Below are positions 42,501-50,967 of a DNA stretch of 64,000 bases, piece after piece. Position numbers and translations under genes: made by a program. The stretch covers positions 1,240,001 to 1,304,000 of the forward strand of contig NZ_CP189974.1 in the NCBI RefSeq assembly GCF_051549785.1, given 5' to 3'. Below the pieces are notes generated by a model, which ran no database searches, had not been told where the DNA came from, and saw nothing but the letters and a program-made list of their open reading frames with translations. Origin of the DNA: Caldatribacterium sp051549785 (GTDB lineage Bacteria > Atribacterota > Atribacteria > Atribacterales > Caldatribacteriaceae). Within the stretch, counting starts at the first letter, position 1; the number at the start of each line of letters is the position of its first letter.

Positions 42501-43042
42501 TATATGACCTTATTGCCTGCAACATCCCTCTTGAGGGGTACATCGTGTTCACGGAACTTGACGGATGTACTCCAAGGCTTTGCCTCGAAGGCCGAAAGAG
42601 CCTTAGAGGGTATGACCTCAGCGTGCGTATTACCGGACCGCTTGATGGCTACGCAGTGGCCTTCTCTTCCGAGCCTCCCCTCTCACAGGAGGAAATCCTG
42701 TCCCTGCTGTTTCTGGGTGACAAGGATGCCTATGTTGCGCTCAACCGGGTGAACCTTGCGCCATTCTTCCTGAAGATTGCTCGATTCCTGCTTAAGGAGG
42801 ACTTCTCTCTGAGCCTCAAACCGCTTTTTGACGGGATAACCTTCGATCCGGAGAATTTTTCCCGGATTACTTTCGAGAAAAAGCTTGGTAAGAACGTGGC
42901 TTTCGGGTATACTCAGAACTTGAGCAATGGAGGGTCGGCGGTTGAGATGAACATCGACTTTGGGAGAGAATGGTCCCTGAAGCTTGAGCGGGCTGAGAGC
43001 GGTGAAACGGAGTGGATGATTCAGTTTTCCACGAAGTTCTGA
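39509..43042 (+). CDS. tamB: TamB-like translocation/lipid transport protein
   Basis: 1177 aa. One signal-anchor helix (about 8-24), then a very long β-rich periplasmic region of alternating short strands (repeats of the type F.G...LSG...), ending in the TamB/DUF490 C-terminal domain (about 850-1177; VLSGRLDVLQGIYDL, GPLDGYAVAFSSEPPLSQEEILSLLFLG, and VAFGYTQNLS). AsmA-like proteins of this kind bridge the envelope and move phospholipids or assist BamA. It overlaps the S55 gene and lies directly before bamA (17 bp gap), a typical diderm arrangement. Confidence 0.88.
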   Translation: MGKLRKKIFWGSVVVLFSAFLLWEGGRYGLRQALRELEETHRIVVRVENTVPLFLGFALRGVRVSGEGFAFQAPEVSVRLSWSRGISAVIEDGEFAFSSGLPWSALESLPPLFVEVRKARLSGQSLPPWDGWLEKNGTVFRFGIAAGDLEVRGTVEGERVVFEGKYRTLPFWGSFVPAEGRFKGELGEGSRRLHLEGRLFRGAWGWELSPLQVDQGGLLFSGRLFRGDDGRFTLSGKVRVLEEDIDVSFQGRNTQTSFEGNFEGRSATSTLSGRFRADLWNSSFVLEFAPQSVWRGIRLSGRLEGSVDDGLRLNFCDLFVSPEEGCTLFPVRGSGRIQGQVAKRGELWQGEIAFSSSEIFVDRLRLQEVSAQIALDKGRVTFSGAGHMLGGNLELSGSYESGVIRASGRVQGITLEGILGRSDAPLSGTFSGNLFCAGKAGDFRLVLRLTDGSLSWQGVDLGNIAGGEVLLEGERVEVRNLLVTRGNGKLSGNVTRDASGIRGKGEFEGYPLEVSWKGKMIGFTLWGSVTLEWGKEHYLGLRLSSPSWFFGSLQGRDLSLSGTVREKEITLNCLALQWDGGYFNARGRMVLDQEVDLSGEIENLRLPDNDFRLSGMIHRARFAASGPWERVSWKFEGEGSSLRILNEPLGERIVLKFSGVLPLSSFLGGEVAPADILNPETLSEGAIMVERANLALLGGSFLAKAMEPVDFSFVLDPGNRLWHFRSGEVVFSFPPYGNFRGKVAGVYDGRCFVVETLEFSGSQGIRLSGKGTVDTLAKTLDLQCSFGGELSFPFEEFAVELGGSGMLHLFGDYASPVAEGSVTLQRFRVLAGGREYLSLQGLQGDLAGGKWRFSGGKGTFLGGELVVKGEVSREGLILHGTVQGDGAFPGLEGIFQGRWSGELMVTGKEGQYTLEGDLVVREAVLDTRGGKTGGSSYLDSLSQVVTKIPFPLKLRLSFQDTLTVKTDFLQLTLSGSVLIRREGEGLVLSGRLDVLQGIYDLIACNIPLEGYIVFTELDGCTPRLCLEGRKSLRGYDLSVRITGPLDGYAVAFSSEPPLSQEEILSLLFLGDKDAYVALNRVNLAPFFLKIARFLLKEDFSLSLKPLFDGITFDPENFSRITFEKKLGKNVAFGYTQNLSNGGSAVEMNIDFGREWSLKLERAESGETEWMIQFSTKF

Positions 43043-43059
43043 AAGGGGGAGAAGAGCCG

Positions 43060-44736
43060 GTGGCCGAACGGTCCTCTTGGTGGCTTGTCGTGATTGCCGT
43101 AGCAGTGGTGATTGTCTGTGGCTTTCAGGCTTTTGCCCAGGAAACTGTACTCCCTGTCGTTGCCGTGCGGGTAGAGGGAAATGAACACGTGCATACCCAG
43201 CTTATCCTTTCGGCCATTTCCCTGGGTCTTAAAGAGCCCTTCAATCCCCAGAAAGTTGAGCAGGACGTCAAGAGCATTTACGACCTCGGGTACTTTGCAA
43301 AGGTCTGGGTGGAAACAAAGCGTTATCCTGACGGTATCGAGGTCATTTACAGGGTCCAGGAGCTGCCGGTCATCCAGGCTATAGACATTCAGGGAAATAC
43401 CGTGCTCTCCACGGAGGAGATCCGTCAGGCCATGATCGTTGCCCCCGGGCAGGTTATGAACTGGAAGATTTTTCAGCGGGATCTTGAGCGCATTAAGGCG
43501 TTGTACAGCAACAGGGGTTTCCTCATGACTGCGGCCGAGGACATCCGTTTCGATGCATCGGGTGTTCTCCATTTCACCATCCGGGAAGGTATTGTGGAGC
43601 GGGTGGATTTTGAAGGTTTGCAGAAGACGAAGGAGTACGTCCTGCGACGGGAGCTGAAGTTCACCCCTCCTGTCGTTTTTGACTTTGCTAAAGTCAAAGA
43701 GAGCATGCGGGCCATCTATAACCTGGGGTTTTTTGAGGATATCAGCATGAAGCTCGAGCCGGGGAGCGATCGGGACCACGTGGTGGTCAAGGTGAAGGTT
43801 GTGGAAAAGCCCACGGGGGAAGCTGGAATCGGGGTGGGTTACAACAGCGAGAAGGGATGGCTGGGATTTGTCCGGTATCAGGAGTCCAACTTTGGTGGAA
43901 ATGCCCAGAAACTCGAACTTCGTTACGAATTTGGAGCTCGAACACTCTACCGTATCTCGTTTGAAGAGCCCTGGCTTTTTGGTGAACCCATTTTCTTCGG
44001 GGTTGCCCTCTATGATAGGGTGGAGAAAAAGAAACACTGGGTGGAACAGGAGGTCGTCGGAGAGTACGAAGAAGAACGCCTCGGGGGCCAGGTTGCCCTT
44101 GGTGGTCGTTTCGGTGACGCATGGCACTGGCGCATTCAGTACAAGTCGGAGGACATCACCATCACGCCTCTTTCTGGAGAACCGCCTCAAGCGGATGGGA
44201 AAACGAATTCTCTTACACCGACCATCATCTATGACACTCGGGACGATGTTTTCAATCCCCACGAGGGGTGGTACTGCACACTTCAGATTGAGTTTGCGGG
44301 AGGATTCCTGGGAGGTGATTACGACTACACGAAGTATATCCTCGATGCCCGGAACTACATGAACACCGGAGAGAATTCGGTGCTGGCCCTGAGGATCCTT
44401 GGGGGCATTGCCGATCGAGAGCTCCCGAGTTTTGAGAAGTTCTCGGTGGGTGGGGTGAATACCCTTCGAGGGTATGACCTTTATGAGTTCCAGGGAGACA
44501 AAATGCTTGTGGCGAACCTTGAGTATCGCTTTGAGGTGGCTAAGAATACCCAGCTTGTGGTTTTTGGAGACGCCGGCTATGCCTGGGACCTTAAAGAGCC
44601 CATCGACCTTGGGGATGTGAAGATAGGCTACGGAGTTGGACTCCGTTTTGATACGCCTATTGGGCCGATTCGCCTTGATTACGGTATCGGTGAAACGGGA
44701 AGCCAAACCTATGTGAGCATTGGGCAAACGTTCTGA
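43060..44736 (+). CDS. bamA: outer-membrane protein assembly factor BamA
   Basis: 558 aa Omp85 protein; inserts β-barrel proteins in the outer membrane. A signal peptide (about 1-26) is followed by three POTRA domains (about 31-101, 102-180, 183-260), fewer than the five of E. coli BamA, then a 16-strand barrel with VNTLRGYDLYEF (the conserved VRGY-type turn) and the C-terminal GQTF ending in Phe. GTG start at 43060 with GGGGGAG upstream; a more distal ATG (43012) would lie inside tamB and precede the ribosome-binding site. Followed by skp after 24 bp. Confidence 0.95.
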   Translation: MAERSSWWLVVIAVAVVIVCGFQAFAQETVLPVVAVRVEGNEHVHTQLILSAISLGLKEPFNPQKVEQDVKSIYDLGYFAKVWVETKRYPDGIEVIYRVQELPVIQAIDIQGNTVLSTEEIRQAMIVAPGQVMNWKIFQRDLERIKALYSNRGFLMTAAEDIRFDASGVLHFTIREGIVERVDFEGLQKTKEYVLRRELKFTPPVVFDFAKVKESMRAIYNLGFFEDISMKLEPGSDRDHVVVKVKVVEKPTGEAGIGVGYNSEKGWLGFVRYQESNFGGNAQKLELRYEFGARTLYRISFEEPWLFGEPIFFGVALYDRVEKKKHWVEQEVVGEYEEERLGGQVALGGRFGDAWHWRIQYKSEDITITPLSGEPPQADGKTNSLTPTIIYDTRDDVFNPHEGWYCTLQIEFAGGFLGGDYDYTKYILDARNYMNTGENSVLALRILGGIADRELPSFEKFSVGGVNTLRGYDLYEFQGDKMLVANLEYRFEVAKNTQLVVFGDAGYAWDLKEPIDLGDVKIGYGVGLRFDTPIGPIRLDYGIGETGSQTYVSIGQTF

Positions 44737-44760
44737 ATGTTTCAGGGAAGGAGAGTGTCC

Positions 44761-45330
44761 ATGAGGAAGTTCGTCATCTCTACAATGGTTGGAATTCTTG
44801 TGGTCCTTCTGGGGAGCACACTGGTTTTGGCACAGACGCAGACCAAGAAACCTGCTCAGGGGCAGACGAGTTCTGCGTCATCCTCAGGAGCGGTGGCCAT
44901 CGGGGTGGTGGACATCAACAAGATCTTCGACGCCCATCCTAATACGGCAAAGATTGCCGAACTTGAGAAAAAGATTGCCGAAGAGTTTCAGAAAAGGCAG
45001 CAGGAACTGAATGAAAAGGGAAAAGGAAAGACTCGTGAGGAAGTCCAGAAGCTTGAAGAAGAAATGAATGCTGCCTGGGCACCGGTGCGCGATGAAATGC
45101 TGAAAGAGCGCCAGGCACTCATTGAAGAGCGTTACGGCGATGTGATCAGTGCCATCCGGAAAGTGGCCGAATCCATGAAGCTCGCCCTGGTTATCCGCAG
45201 CGCCCTTCGCATTCCGGTCAACCAGAAAGAGGTCCTGGAAATGCCCCTTGTGCTCTACGGCGGTGTGGACATCACCGACCAGGTTATTCAGGAGCTTCAG
45301 AACATTGTGGCTGCGAAGGAGAAGAAGTGA
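44761..45330 (+). CDS. skp: OmpH/Skp-family periplasmic chaperone
   Basis: 189 aa. Signal peptide (about 1-24), a Gln/Ser/Thr-rich linker (about 25-44), then the OmpH pattern GVVDINKIFDAHPNTAKIAELEKK, a helical hairpin, and the closing strand block LRIPVN, VDITDQVIQEL. It holds unfolded outer-membrane proteins on the way to BamA. ATG at 44761 with GGAAGGAG 7 nt upstream. The stop overlaps the lpxD GTG as GTGA. Confidence 0.9.
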   Translation: MRKFVISTMVGILVVLLGSTLVLAQTQTKKPAQGQTSSASSSGAVAIGVVDINKIFDAHPNTAKIAELEKKIAEEFQKRQQELNEKGKGKTREEVQKLEEEMNAAWAPVRDEMLKERQALIEERYGDVISAIRKVAESMKLALVIRSALRIPVNQKEVLEMPLVLYGGVDITDQVIQELQNIVAAKEKK

Positions 45331-46358
45331 GCTTTTTCCGTCTTGGTGAGCTGGCAGGAATCATTGGGGGTCACCTTTTTGGTGACCCTGATTTTGTCGT
45401 CAGGGGCGTTCAGGAGCCTCAGAGAGCTGAAGAAGAGGACTTGATTTTCCTCTTCGATGCCCGTGCTCTTCCTGAGGTGCTCTCGTCCCGGGCAAAGGCA
45501 GTCGTTGCGGGAAGAGGGTGCAGAGAGTATCTACCCGAAAAATACGTGATCGAGGTTGACCATCCCCGGATCGCCTTTGCCCAGATTCTCGCCCGTTTCT
45601 CCTCCCCTTTCCGTCCTCCCTCTGGTGTCCATCCCCTGGCCTTTGTCCACCCCAGGGCAAGACTTGGTGTTGGGGTGTCGGTGGGGGCTTTCTCGGTTAT
45701 TGAGGAGGATGCCTCCATAGGGGACAGGACGTGTATTTTCCCCCAGGTGTACATTGGGAAGGGAGTTCAGATTGGCGCTGACTGCCTCATCTATCCCCAG
45801 GTGGTTGTACGGGAGTACTGTACCGTGGGGAACAGGGTCATCCTGCACAGCGGTGTTGTGGTGGGAGCGGACGGTTTCGGGTATGAATGGACCGGAGAGC
45901 GGTACGAGAAAATCCCCCACGTCGGGACAGTGGTCATTGAGGACGACGTGGAAATTGGAGCGAATACCACCGTGGACCGGGGAACCCTCGGATGTACCCG
46001 GATTGGCCGGGGAACGAAGATCGACAACCTGGTCATGGTGGCTCACAACGTCCGTATTGGGGACCACGTCATCATTGTCGCCCAGTCGGGAATTGCTGGA
46101 AGCAGCATTCTTGAGGACGGCGTGGTGATGGGTGGGCAAGCAGGGGTAACGGATCATTGCTGGGTTGGGAAGGGAGCAAGGATTGCCGCCCGGGCAGGAG
46201 TCACGGCGAAAGTACCACCAGGAGAGATGGTTTCCGGATTTCCTGCTCAGGAGCACCACAAGGAACTGAGGGAACGGGCCCTGATTCGAAGGCTTCCAAA
46301 GATGTGGCAGAAAATCGAGGAGCTTGAGGAACGCGTTCGAAAGCTCTTCAAAGAATGA
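45327..46358 (+). CDS. lpxD: UDP-3-O-acylglucosamine N-acyltransferase LpxD
   Basis: 343 aa. Third step of lipid A synthesis. The N-terminal uridine-binding domain (about 1-95) is followed by left-handed β-helix hexapeptide repeats (about 100-310), with the catalytic His in VMVAHNVRIG and the GADGFGYE segment typical of LpxD. A C-terminal helix ends it. GTG start overlapping skp; stop overlapping lpxC (ATGA). Confidence 0.96.
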   Translation: MSFFRLGELAGIIGGHLFGDPDFVVRGVQEPQRAEEEDLIFLFDARALPEVLSSRAKAVVAGRGCREYLPEKYVIEVDHPRIAFAQILARFSSPFRPPSGVHPLAFVHPRARLGVGVSVGAFSVIEEDASIGDRTCIFPQVYIGKGVQIGADCLIYPQVVVREYCTVGNRVILHSGVVVGADGFGYEWTGERYEKIPHVGTVVIEDDVEIGANTTVDRGTLGCTRIGRGTKIDNLVMVAHNVRIGDHVIIVAQSGIAGSSILEDGVVMGGQAGVTDHCWVGKGARIAARAGVTAKVPPGEMVSGFPAQEHHKELRERALIRRLPKMWQKIEELEERVRKLFKE

Positions 46359-47194
46359 GGATGTTTCCATTGCAGTGCACTATTGGTTGCTCTGTGGTGG
46401 TTGAAGGACAGGGTCTCCACAGCGGAAAGGAGGTCCGGGTTACCCTTTTCCCCGGGAAGGTGAATCAGGGGATAGTCTTTCGGGTCCTTTGCGGTGAAAG
46501 AAAAGGCGTTATCCCAGCTCTTTTCCCGTACGCAGTTTTGGGGTACCGTTCGACGCTCCTCAAAAACGGAGAGGTCATCGTGGCCACGGTGGAGCACCTT
46601 CTTGGGGCGTGCTGGGGTGTGGGGGTGGATAACCTCGAGGTGGTGGTGGAAGGTGAAGAACTCCCTGGAGGAGATGGTAGTGCCCTTCTTTGGCTTCAGG
46701 CCTTTGAGAGAGCCGGAATAAAAGAACAGGAGGCTCCCCGGGAGACACTGGTGGTTAATCGGGTGTTCCACGTGCAGCAGGGTACGGGACATCTCTTTGC
46801 CTTTCCGGCACAGCATTTTGTGGCCACGTATATCCTCGACTGTACGGAAAAGGGAGAGTTCCTCCAGGGTCTGACGTTCCGGGAGGGGGAGGAACCAACA
46901 GGCATCCTGAGAGCCCGGACGTTCGCCTTCCTCTGGGAAGAGGAGAAGCTCAGGAAACTGGGTCTTGGTAAGGGAGTACAGGATGAAGCAGTGCTTCTGG
47001 ATGTTCTGGGTATGGGGAACAGACCCTTTCGGTTGCCCTCTGAGGCCTGTGCTCACAAGATCCTCGACCTTCTTGGTGATTTGATGCTCCTTGGGAGGAG
47101 AGTCCAGGGAGGATTTCTGGGATTGCGTTCGGGACACGCTTTGAATCAGGCCATGGTGAAATTGCTCTGGGAGGCCATGAGGAATGGGGATTGA
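46355..47194 (+). CDS. lpxC: UDP-3-O-acyl-N-acetylglucosamine deacetylase LpxC
   Basis: 279 aa zinc deacetylase, the committed step of lipid A synthesis. Motifs: GQGLHSGKEV, ATVEHLLGA (zinc His), LPGGDGSAL with Asp, LRARTF, and SEACAHKILDLLGDLMLLG (two more zinc ligands), then GHALN. The enzyme is not fused to FabZ, and no fabZ lies next to it, unlike many relatives. It overlaps lpxD by 4 bp and lpxA by 11 bp. Confidence 0.95.
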   Translation: MRMFPLQCTIGCSVVVEGQGLHSGKEVRVTLFPGKVNQGIVFRVLCGERKGVIPALFPYAVLGYRSTLLKNGEVIVATVEHLLGACWGVGVDNLEVVVEGEELPGGDGSALLWLQAFERAGIKEQEAPRETLVVNRVFHVQQGTGHLFAFPAQHFVATYILDCTEKGEFLQGLTFREGEEPTGILRARTFAFLWEEEKLRKLGLGKGVQDEAVLLDVLGMGNRPFRLPSEACAHKILDLLGDLMLLGRRVQGGFLGLRSGHALNQAMVKLLWEAMRNGD

Positions 47195-48002
47195 CAGGAC
47201 AGCACGGATAGACCCGGAAGCGCAAATCGGAACAAACGTTGAAATTGGTCCCTACGTCATTATCCGGGGGAAGGTCCGGGTAGGGGATGGAACCAGGATT
47301 GAACCCTTCGCGGTTCTTGAGGGTAAGGTGGAGATTGGTCCCTCCTGTGTGATTGGGCATCACGCTGTCATCGGTACGCCCCCTCAGGATGTTGCTTTCC
47401 GGGGGGAGGAGAGCGGGGTCGTCATCGGTGAGGGGACTGTACTTCGGGAATTTGTGACGGTGCACCGGGCAACCGGCGAGGGGAAGGTCACGCACATCGG
47501 AAAGTCCTGCTTTATCATGGCGTACTGTCACATTGCCCACAACTGCTTCGTGGGTAACGGGGTGACGATGGCCAACGGAGCAAGCCTTGCCGGATATGTC
47601 ACCGTTGAGGACTGGGCGACTCTCAGCGGTTTTGTGGGAGTTCATCAGTTCGTGCGGATTGGCAAACTCGCCATGATTGGAGGGCTTTCCAAAGTCGTTA
47701 TGGATATTCCTCCCTATGTGCTCGCTGATGGTCATCCGGCGAGGATTTTCGGACTCAACAGGGTTGGCATGCGGCGGAGGGGAATTCCCCAGAAGAAGCG
47801 GGAGAGTATCGCTCAGGTATATCGTTTCCTTTTTCGCAGCGGCTTGCCCCTTCGAAAGGCCATGGAGGAGATTCAGGGAAAAGGTTTTGACCAGGAGGTG
47901 GTGGAGGAGATCCTTGCTTTCCTGCTGCAGACCAGACGGGGTATTACCCGCTGGGTGAGGGAGGAGGCCTGCGACTTTGAGGATACTCCTTCTGGCTGGT
48001 GA
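47184..48002 (+). CDS. lpxA: UDP-N-acetylglucosamine acyltransferase LpxA
   Basis: 272 aa. First step of lipid A synthesis. Left-handed β-helix of hexapeptide repeats with the catalytic His in MAYCHIAHNCFVG, GVHQFVRIGKLAMIGG, and a C-terminal helical part (about 195-260; FGLNRVGMRRRG). ATG at 47184 overlaps lpxC. The stop overlaps the lpxI TTG region by 26 bp. Confidence 0.96.
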   Translation: MGIDRTARIDPEAQIGTNVEIGPYVIIRGKVRVGDGTRIEPFAVLEGKVEIGPSCVIGHHAVIGTPPQDVAFRGEESGVVIGEGTVLREFVTVHRATGEGKVTHIGKSCFIMAYCHIAHNCFVGNGVTMANGASLAGYVTVEDWATLSGFVGVHQFVRIGKLAMIGGLSKVVMDIPPYVLADGHPARIFGLNRVGMRRRGIPQKKRESIAQVYRFLFRSGLPLRKAMEEIQGKGFDQEVVEEILAFLLQTRRGITRWVREEACDFEDTPSGW

Positions 48003-48765
48003 AGGGATTCTGCCGGTTCTGGTGAAGGAGGAAGCCTCCTGCGCCTTTCAGGTCATCACGGTATCCTGTCGCCTTTTGCGGTTGCACCCCCAGCTTTTTC
48101 CGGAATACCTCCTGGAGCGTTTCTCCCTGAATGAACTGGCACAGGTCCTTGCGAAGGAGCGACCTCATGCAGTGTGCTGTGCAGGAAAGGTCCCCAAAGC
48201 CTACGTTTTTGCTTCTGAGGTTACGGATATCTCCGGAACAGAGTTTTTCGCTACGTGTCAAAGCCTCCAGGACCGAGATATCCTCGGGAAATTCCTGGAG
48301 TTTTTCCGAAAGCAGCACGTGCAGGTGCTCTCTCCCGCGGATTTTCTCAAGAAGTGGATCACCAGGGAAGGGGTGTTCTGTGGGCCCCCGCCTACTGAAG
48401 AAGAATGGCATGACGTCCGTTACGGCTTTAGGATTGCCCGATTTCTGGCCGATGAGGAAATTGGCCAGACGGTGGTGGTGAGGCGGGGAACGGTTGTGGC
48501 CCTTGAAGGGGCAGAGGGTACCGATGAGACCATCCGGAGGGGACTGGCGCTGGCTCGGGGGGGAGTGGTGGTAAAGGTAGCGCGAAGCAACCAGGACTTT
48601 TTCATTGACGTTCCCACGGTTGGCGCTGAAACCGTTCGCCTTCTCGTTGAGGGCGGAGGAAGAGTTCTCGCCCTGGAAAGCGGCCGGACGCTTCTTGTGG
48701 ACCGGGAAGAGATTCAGGAACTCTCGAAGCGGTCCGGGGTGACCATTCTGGGAATTACCCTGTGA
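47977..48765 (+). CDS. lpxI: UDP-2,3-diacylglucosamine pyrophosphatase LpxI
   Basis: 262 aa. It cleaves UDP-2,3-diacylglucosamine to lipid X and UMP, the alternative to LpxH. MRILLLAGEGILPVLV at the N-terminus, CCAGKVPKA, GRDI-like QDRDILGKFLEF, LEGAEGTDETIRRG and KVARSNQDFFIDVPTVGAETV are the LpxI (DUF1009) blocks. TTG start at 47977 with GGGAGGAGG about 9 nt upstream. Its end overlaps the lpxB start (GTGA). The operon therefore has all enzymes from LpxA to LpxB. Confidence 0.92.
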   Translation: MRILLLAGEGILPVLVKEEASCAFQVITVSCRLLRLHPQLFPEYLLERFSLNELAQVLAKERPHAVCCAGKVPKAYVFASEVTDISGTEFFATCQSLQDRDILGKFLEFFRKQHVQVLSPADFLKKWITREGVFCGPPPTEEEWHDVRYGFRIARFLADEEIGQTVVVRRGTVVALEGAEGTDETIRRGLALARGGVVVKVARSNQDFFIDVPTVGAETVRLLVEGGGRVLALESGRTLLVDREEIQELSKRSGVTILGITL

Positions 48766-49865
48766 AAAAGAGCCTTTTGCTTTCCTGTGGTGATATATCC
48801 GGGGATCTCTGGGCATCGCAGATTGTCTTTCTTCTTCGGGAACGCAGACCAGGGGTAGAAGTTGTGGCCCTGGGAGGAGAGGAAAGCAGGAAAGCGGGTG
48901 CCCGTCTTCTTGTCGATACGGTTTCCTACTCAACGGTGGGGCTCTCGGAGGCCCTCCGGGCGCTCTCTTTCTGGAAGAAAACCTGGCGTGAGGCTTCTGC
49001 GTTTTTGAGGAAGGAGAAGCCCTCGGTACTTCTGGCCATTGATAATCCGGGTTTTAACCTTCGTCTGGTACGCCTCTGTGCCAGGGAGGGTATACCGGTT
49101 GTGTACTTTGCCCCTCCGCAGGTATGGGCCTGGGGGAGATGGCGGGGAAGATTCCTTGCACGGTGTGCCGACCATATTCTGCATCTTTTCCCCTGGGAGG
49201 GAAGGTACTTTCTGGGAGGCAGGGCCCATGTCAGCTGGGTGGGGCATCCTCTTGGGGCATGGTGGGGGAAAATCCCTCAGAGGGGTCCGAATCCTCAAAC
49301 TATCCTCTTTCTCCCCGGAAGCCGGCGGAACGAGATTCTATCGTTCCTCCCCGTTTTGCGGGGGTTCCTCTCTGAATACGGCAGGCATTTCTCCGGATAC
49401 CGTCTGGTGATTGTTGCCGCCTCTTTTTCGCTTCGTCCACTTCTTGAGGCAGGACGAGGCTCTTTTCCTGTTCAGGTTGTGGACCGAAAGGATTTGTACC
49501 CGCTTTTTGAGGATACGGTGCTTGCGGTGTCTTCGTCCGGAACCGTGACGCTTGAGGTTGCTTTAGGGGGTATTCCCCAGATTGTTGTGTACCGGACTTC
49601 GTGGGGAACGTTTCTTCTGGGATGCCTCCTGTTTCGGGCTCCCTTTATTGGTCTTCCGAACATCCTGCTCGGGCAGGAAGTTGCCCCGGAGCTCGTTCAG
49701 GGGAGGTTTACCCCCACGGAGCTTTTCAGAACCATGGAGAGGTTGCTTGCCGATTCCTCCCTGCCTCAGAGAGCGAAAGGATGGGCTGAAGAAATCGCTC
49801 TCCAACTCGGAGATGGGCGGACTTTTGAGCGGGTTGCTGAGGTGGTGGCGCGATACCTTGAATAG
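48762..49865 (+). CDS. lpxB: lipid-A-disaccharide synthase LpxB
   Basis: 367 aa GT-B glycosyltransferase (GT19) that joins lipid X to UDP-diacylglucosamine. SCGDISGDLWA near the N-terminus, VVYFAPPQVWAWG, VGHPL, LFLPGSRRNEI, SSSGTVTLEVALGGIP and GLPNILLGQEVAPELVQGRFTP are the conserved LpxB blocks. GTG start overlapping lpxI by 4 bp. The next gene, an LpxB-like paralogue, overlaps by 8 bp. Confidence 0.95.
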   Translation: MKKSLLLSCGDISGDLWASQIVFLLRERRPGVEVVALGGEESRKAGARLLVDTVSYSTVGLSEALRALSFWKKTWREASAFLRKEKPSVLLAIDNPGFNLRLVRLCAREGIPVVYFAPPQVWAWGRWRGRFLARCADHILHLFPWEGRYFLGGRAHVSWVGHPLGAWWGKIPQRGPNPQTILFLPGSRRNEILSFLPVLRGFLSEYGRHFSGYRLVIVAASFSLRPLLEAGRGSFPVQVVDRKDLYPLFEDTVLAVSSSGTVTLEVALGGIPQIVVYRTSWGTFLLGCLLFRAPFIGLPNILLGQEVAPELVQGRFTPTELFRTMERLLADSSLPQRAKGWAEEIALQLGDGRTFERVAEVVARYLE

Positions 49866-50967
49866 GCCACTTCTCCTTGTCACTGTGAATAGCCCCGGAG
49901 AAATCGCCTTCTGGCTTTCCCCTTTCCTTGAAGAACTGGAGAAAATCGCTGTCCCTCCTTGTGTCTGGGCTTTCATCCCTCCGTGTCAGTTCCGTTCTGG
50001 ACGAGAAGAGATGGTGATTCGGAGCCTTCCTCTGGTTGAGAGGGTTTTCAATCCCCAAAAGACGGTTGAGTTCTGCTTTGGAGGGGATCGGGTTACCTTC
50101 CCACCCCGGGGTCTTGTGCTTTTCCTTGGAGGAGACCTCTTCTACGCGCGCCTTCTCAAATTCCGGAGTCGTTACCCTCTCTGGGTGTACGATGGGTATC
50201 CCCGTCGGTCCTTTGGTGTTGACGTCTACCTTGCCCGTTTCCAGGAGGATCTCCACCGGGTATCCTTCACGAAGAAGATTTTTGTTGGGGATCTCCTGCG
50301 GTCTTTTGTGGAACGTTCTGTGGAGACTCTGACCCTGCCTCCGGGATCCCCGCGTTTCCTTTTCCTTCCGGGGAGTCGTTCCTTCGCCTACCAGTATCTC
50401 GTGCCTTTCTTCCTCCGTTGCGCGGAGGTCCTTTCCTCCCTCTTCCCGCAAAGCCTTTTTCTCATAGCTTTTCCCCCCTATTATTCTCCCGGGGATGTTT
50501 CTTGCTTTCGGGAGCTTTCAGAACGTTTTCTCCCCTTCTTTGGCAAAACCTCAAGCCTCATTGCCGCCTCGGACCTGGTCTTTATGGTTCCTGGATCGAG
50601 TAACCTCGAAGTGCTATACCGGAAGAAACGGGGTCTTGTCCTTGTGCCCTTCTTTCAGGAGGCAGCAACCAGGGTCCCGGTAATGGGTGCTGGGGAGTTC
50701 TTGGGGAGAATGCCCCTTTGGGGTAAAATAGTGAAGCGGTGGATTCTGAGGAGAATGGTTCGTTCTTCGAGATTCCTGAGCTTGCCGAACCAGATCCTGG
50801 GGAAAGCGGTGTTCCCGGAACTTCGGGGAGAGATTACCGTGGAGGGAACTGTTCAGGAAGCCCTTCGGCTTCTTGAGCAGGAGGCACCGGATTTTCCGGA
50901 AGAGGTCTTTCCATCCAAAGCGGTGGAGAGACTCGTGGGGCTTGTGATGGAGGAGCTCTATGGCTGA
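49858..50967 (+). CDS. LpxB-like GT-B protein, divergent paralogue
   Basis: 369 aa, TTG start at 49858 inside the lpxB end. The C-terminal half resembles LpxB in order and spacing: FLPGSRSFAYQYLVPFFLR, DLVFMVPGSSNLEVLYRKKRGL and LSLPNQILGKAVFPELRGEITVE. The N-terminal half is different: PLLLVTVNSPGEIAFWLSP and LVLFLGGDLFYARL. It may be a lipid A-related glycosyltransferase of unknown specificity or a non-enzymatic partner of LpxB. A similar pairing is not one I can name. It overlaps msbA by 8 bp. Confidence 0.7.
   Translation: MNRPLLLVTVNSPGEIAFWLSPFLEELEKIAVPPCVWAFIPPCQFRSGREEMVIRSLPLVERVFNPQKTVEFCFGGDRVTFPPRGLVLFLGGDLFYARLLKFRSRYPLWVYDGYPRRSFGVDVYLARFQEDLHRVSFTKKIFVGDLLRSFVERSVETLTLPPGSPRFLFLPGSRSFAYQYLVPFFLRCAEVLSSLFPQSLFLIAFPPYYSPGDVSCFRELSERFLPFFGKTSSLIAASDLVFMVPGSSNLEVLYRKKRGLVLVPFFQEAATRVPVMGAGEFLGRMPLWGKIVKRWILRRMVRSSRFLSLPNQILGKAVFPELRGEITVEGTVQEALRLLEQEAPDFPEEVFPSKAVERLVGLVMEELYG

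Noticed and set aside
43021..44727. 568-codon open frame on the - strand
   Set aside because: Antisense to bamA, with no family similarity.
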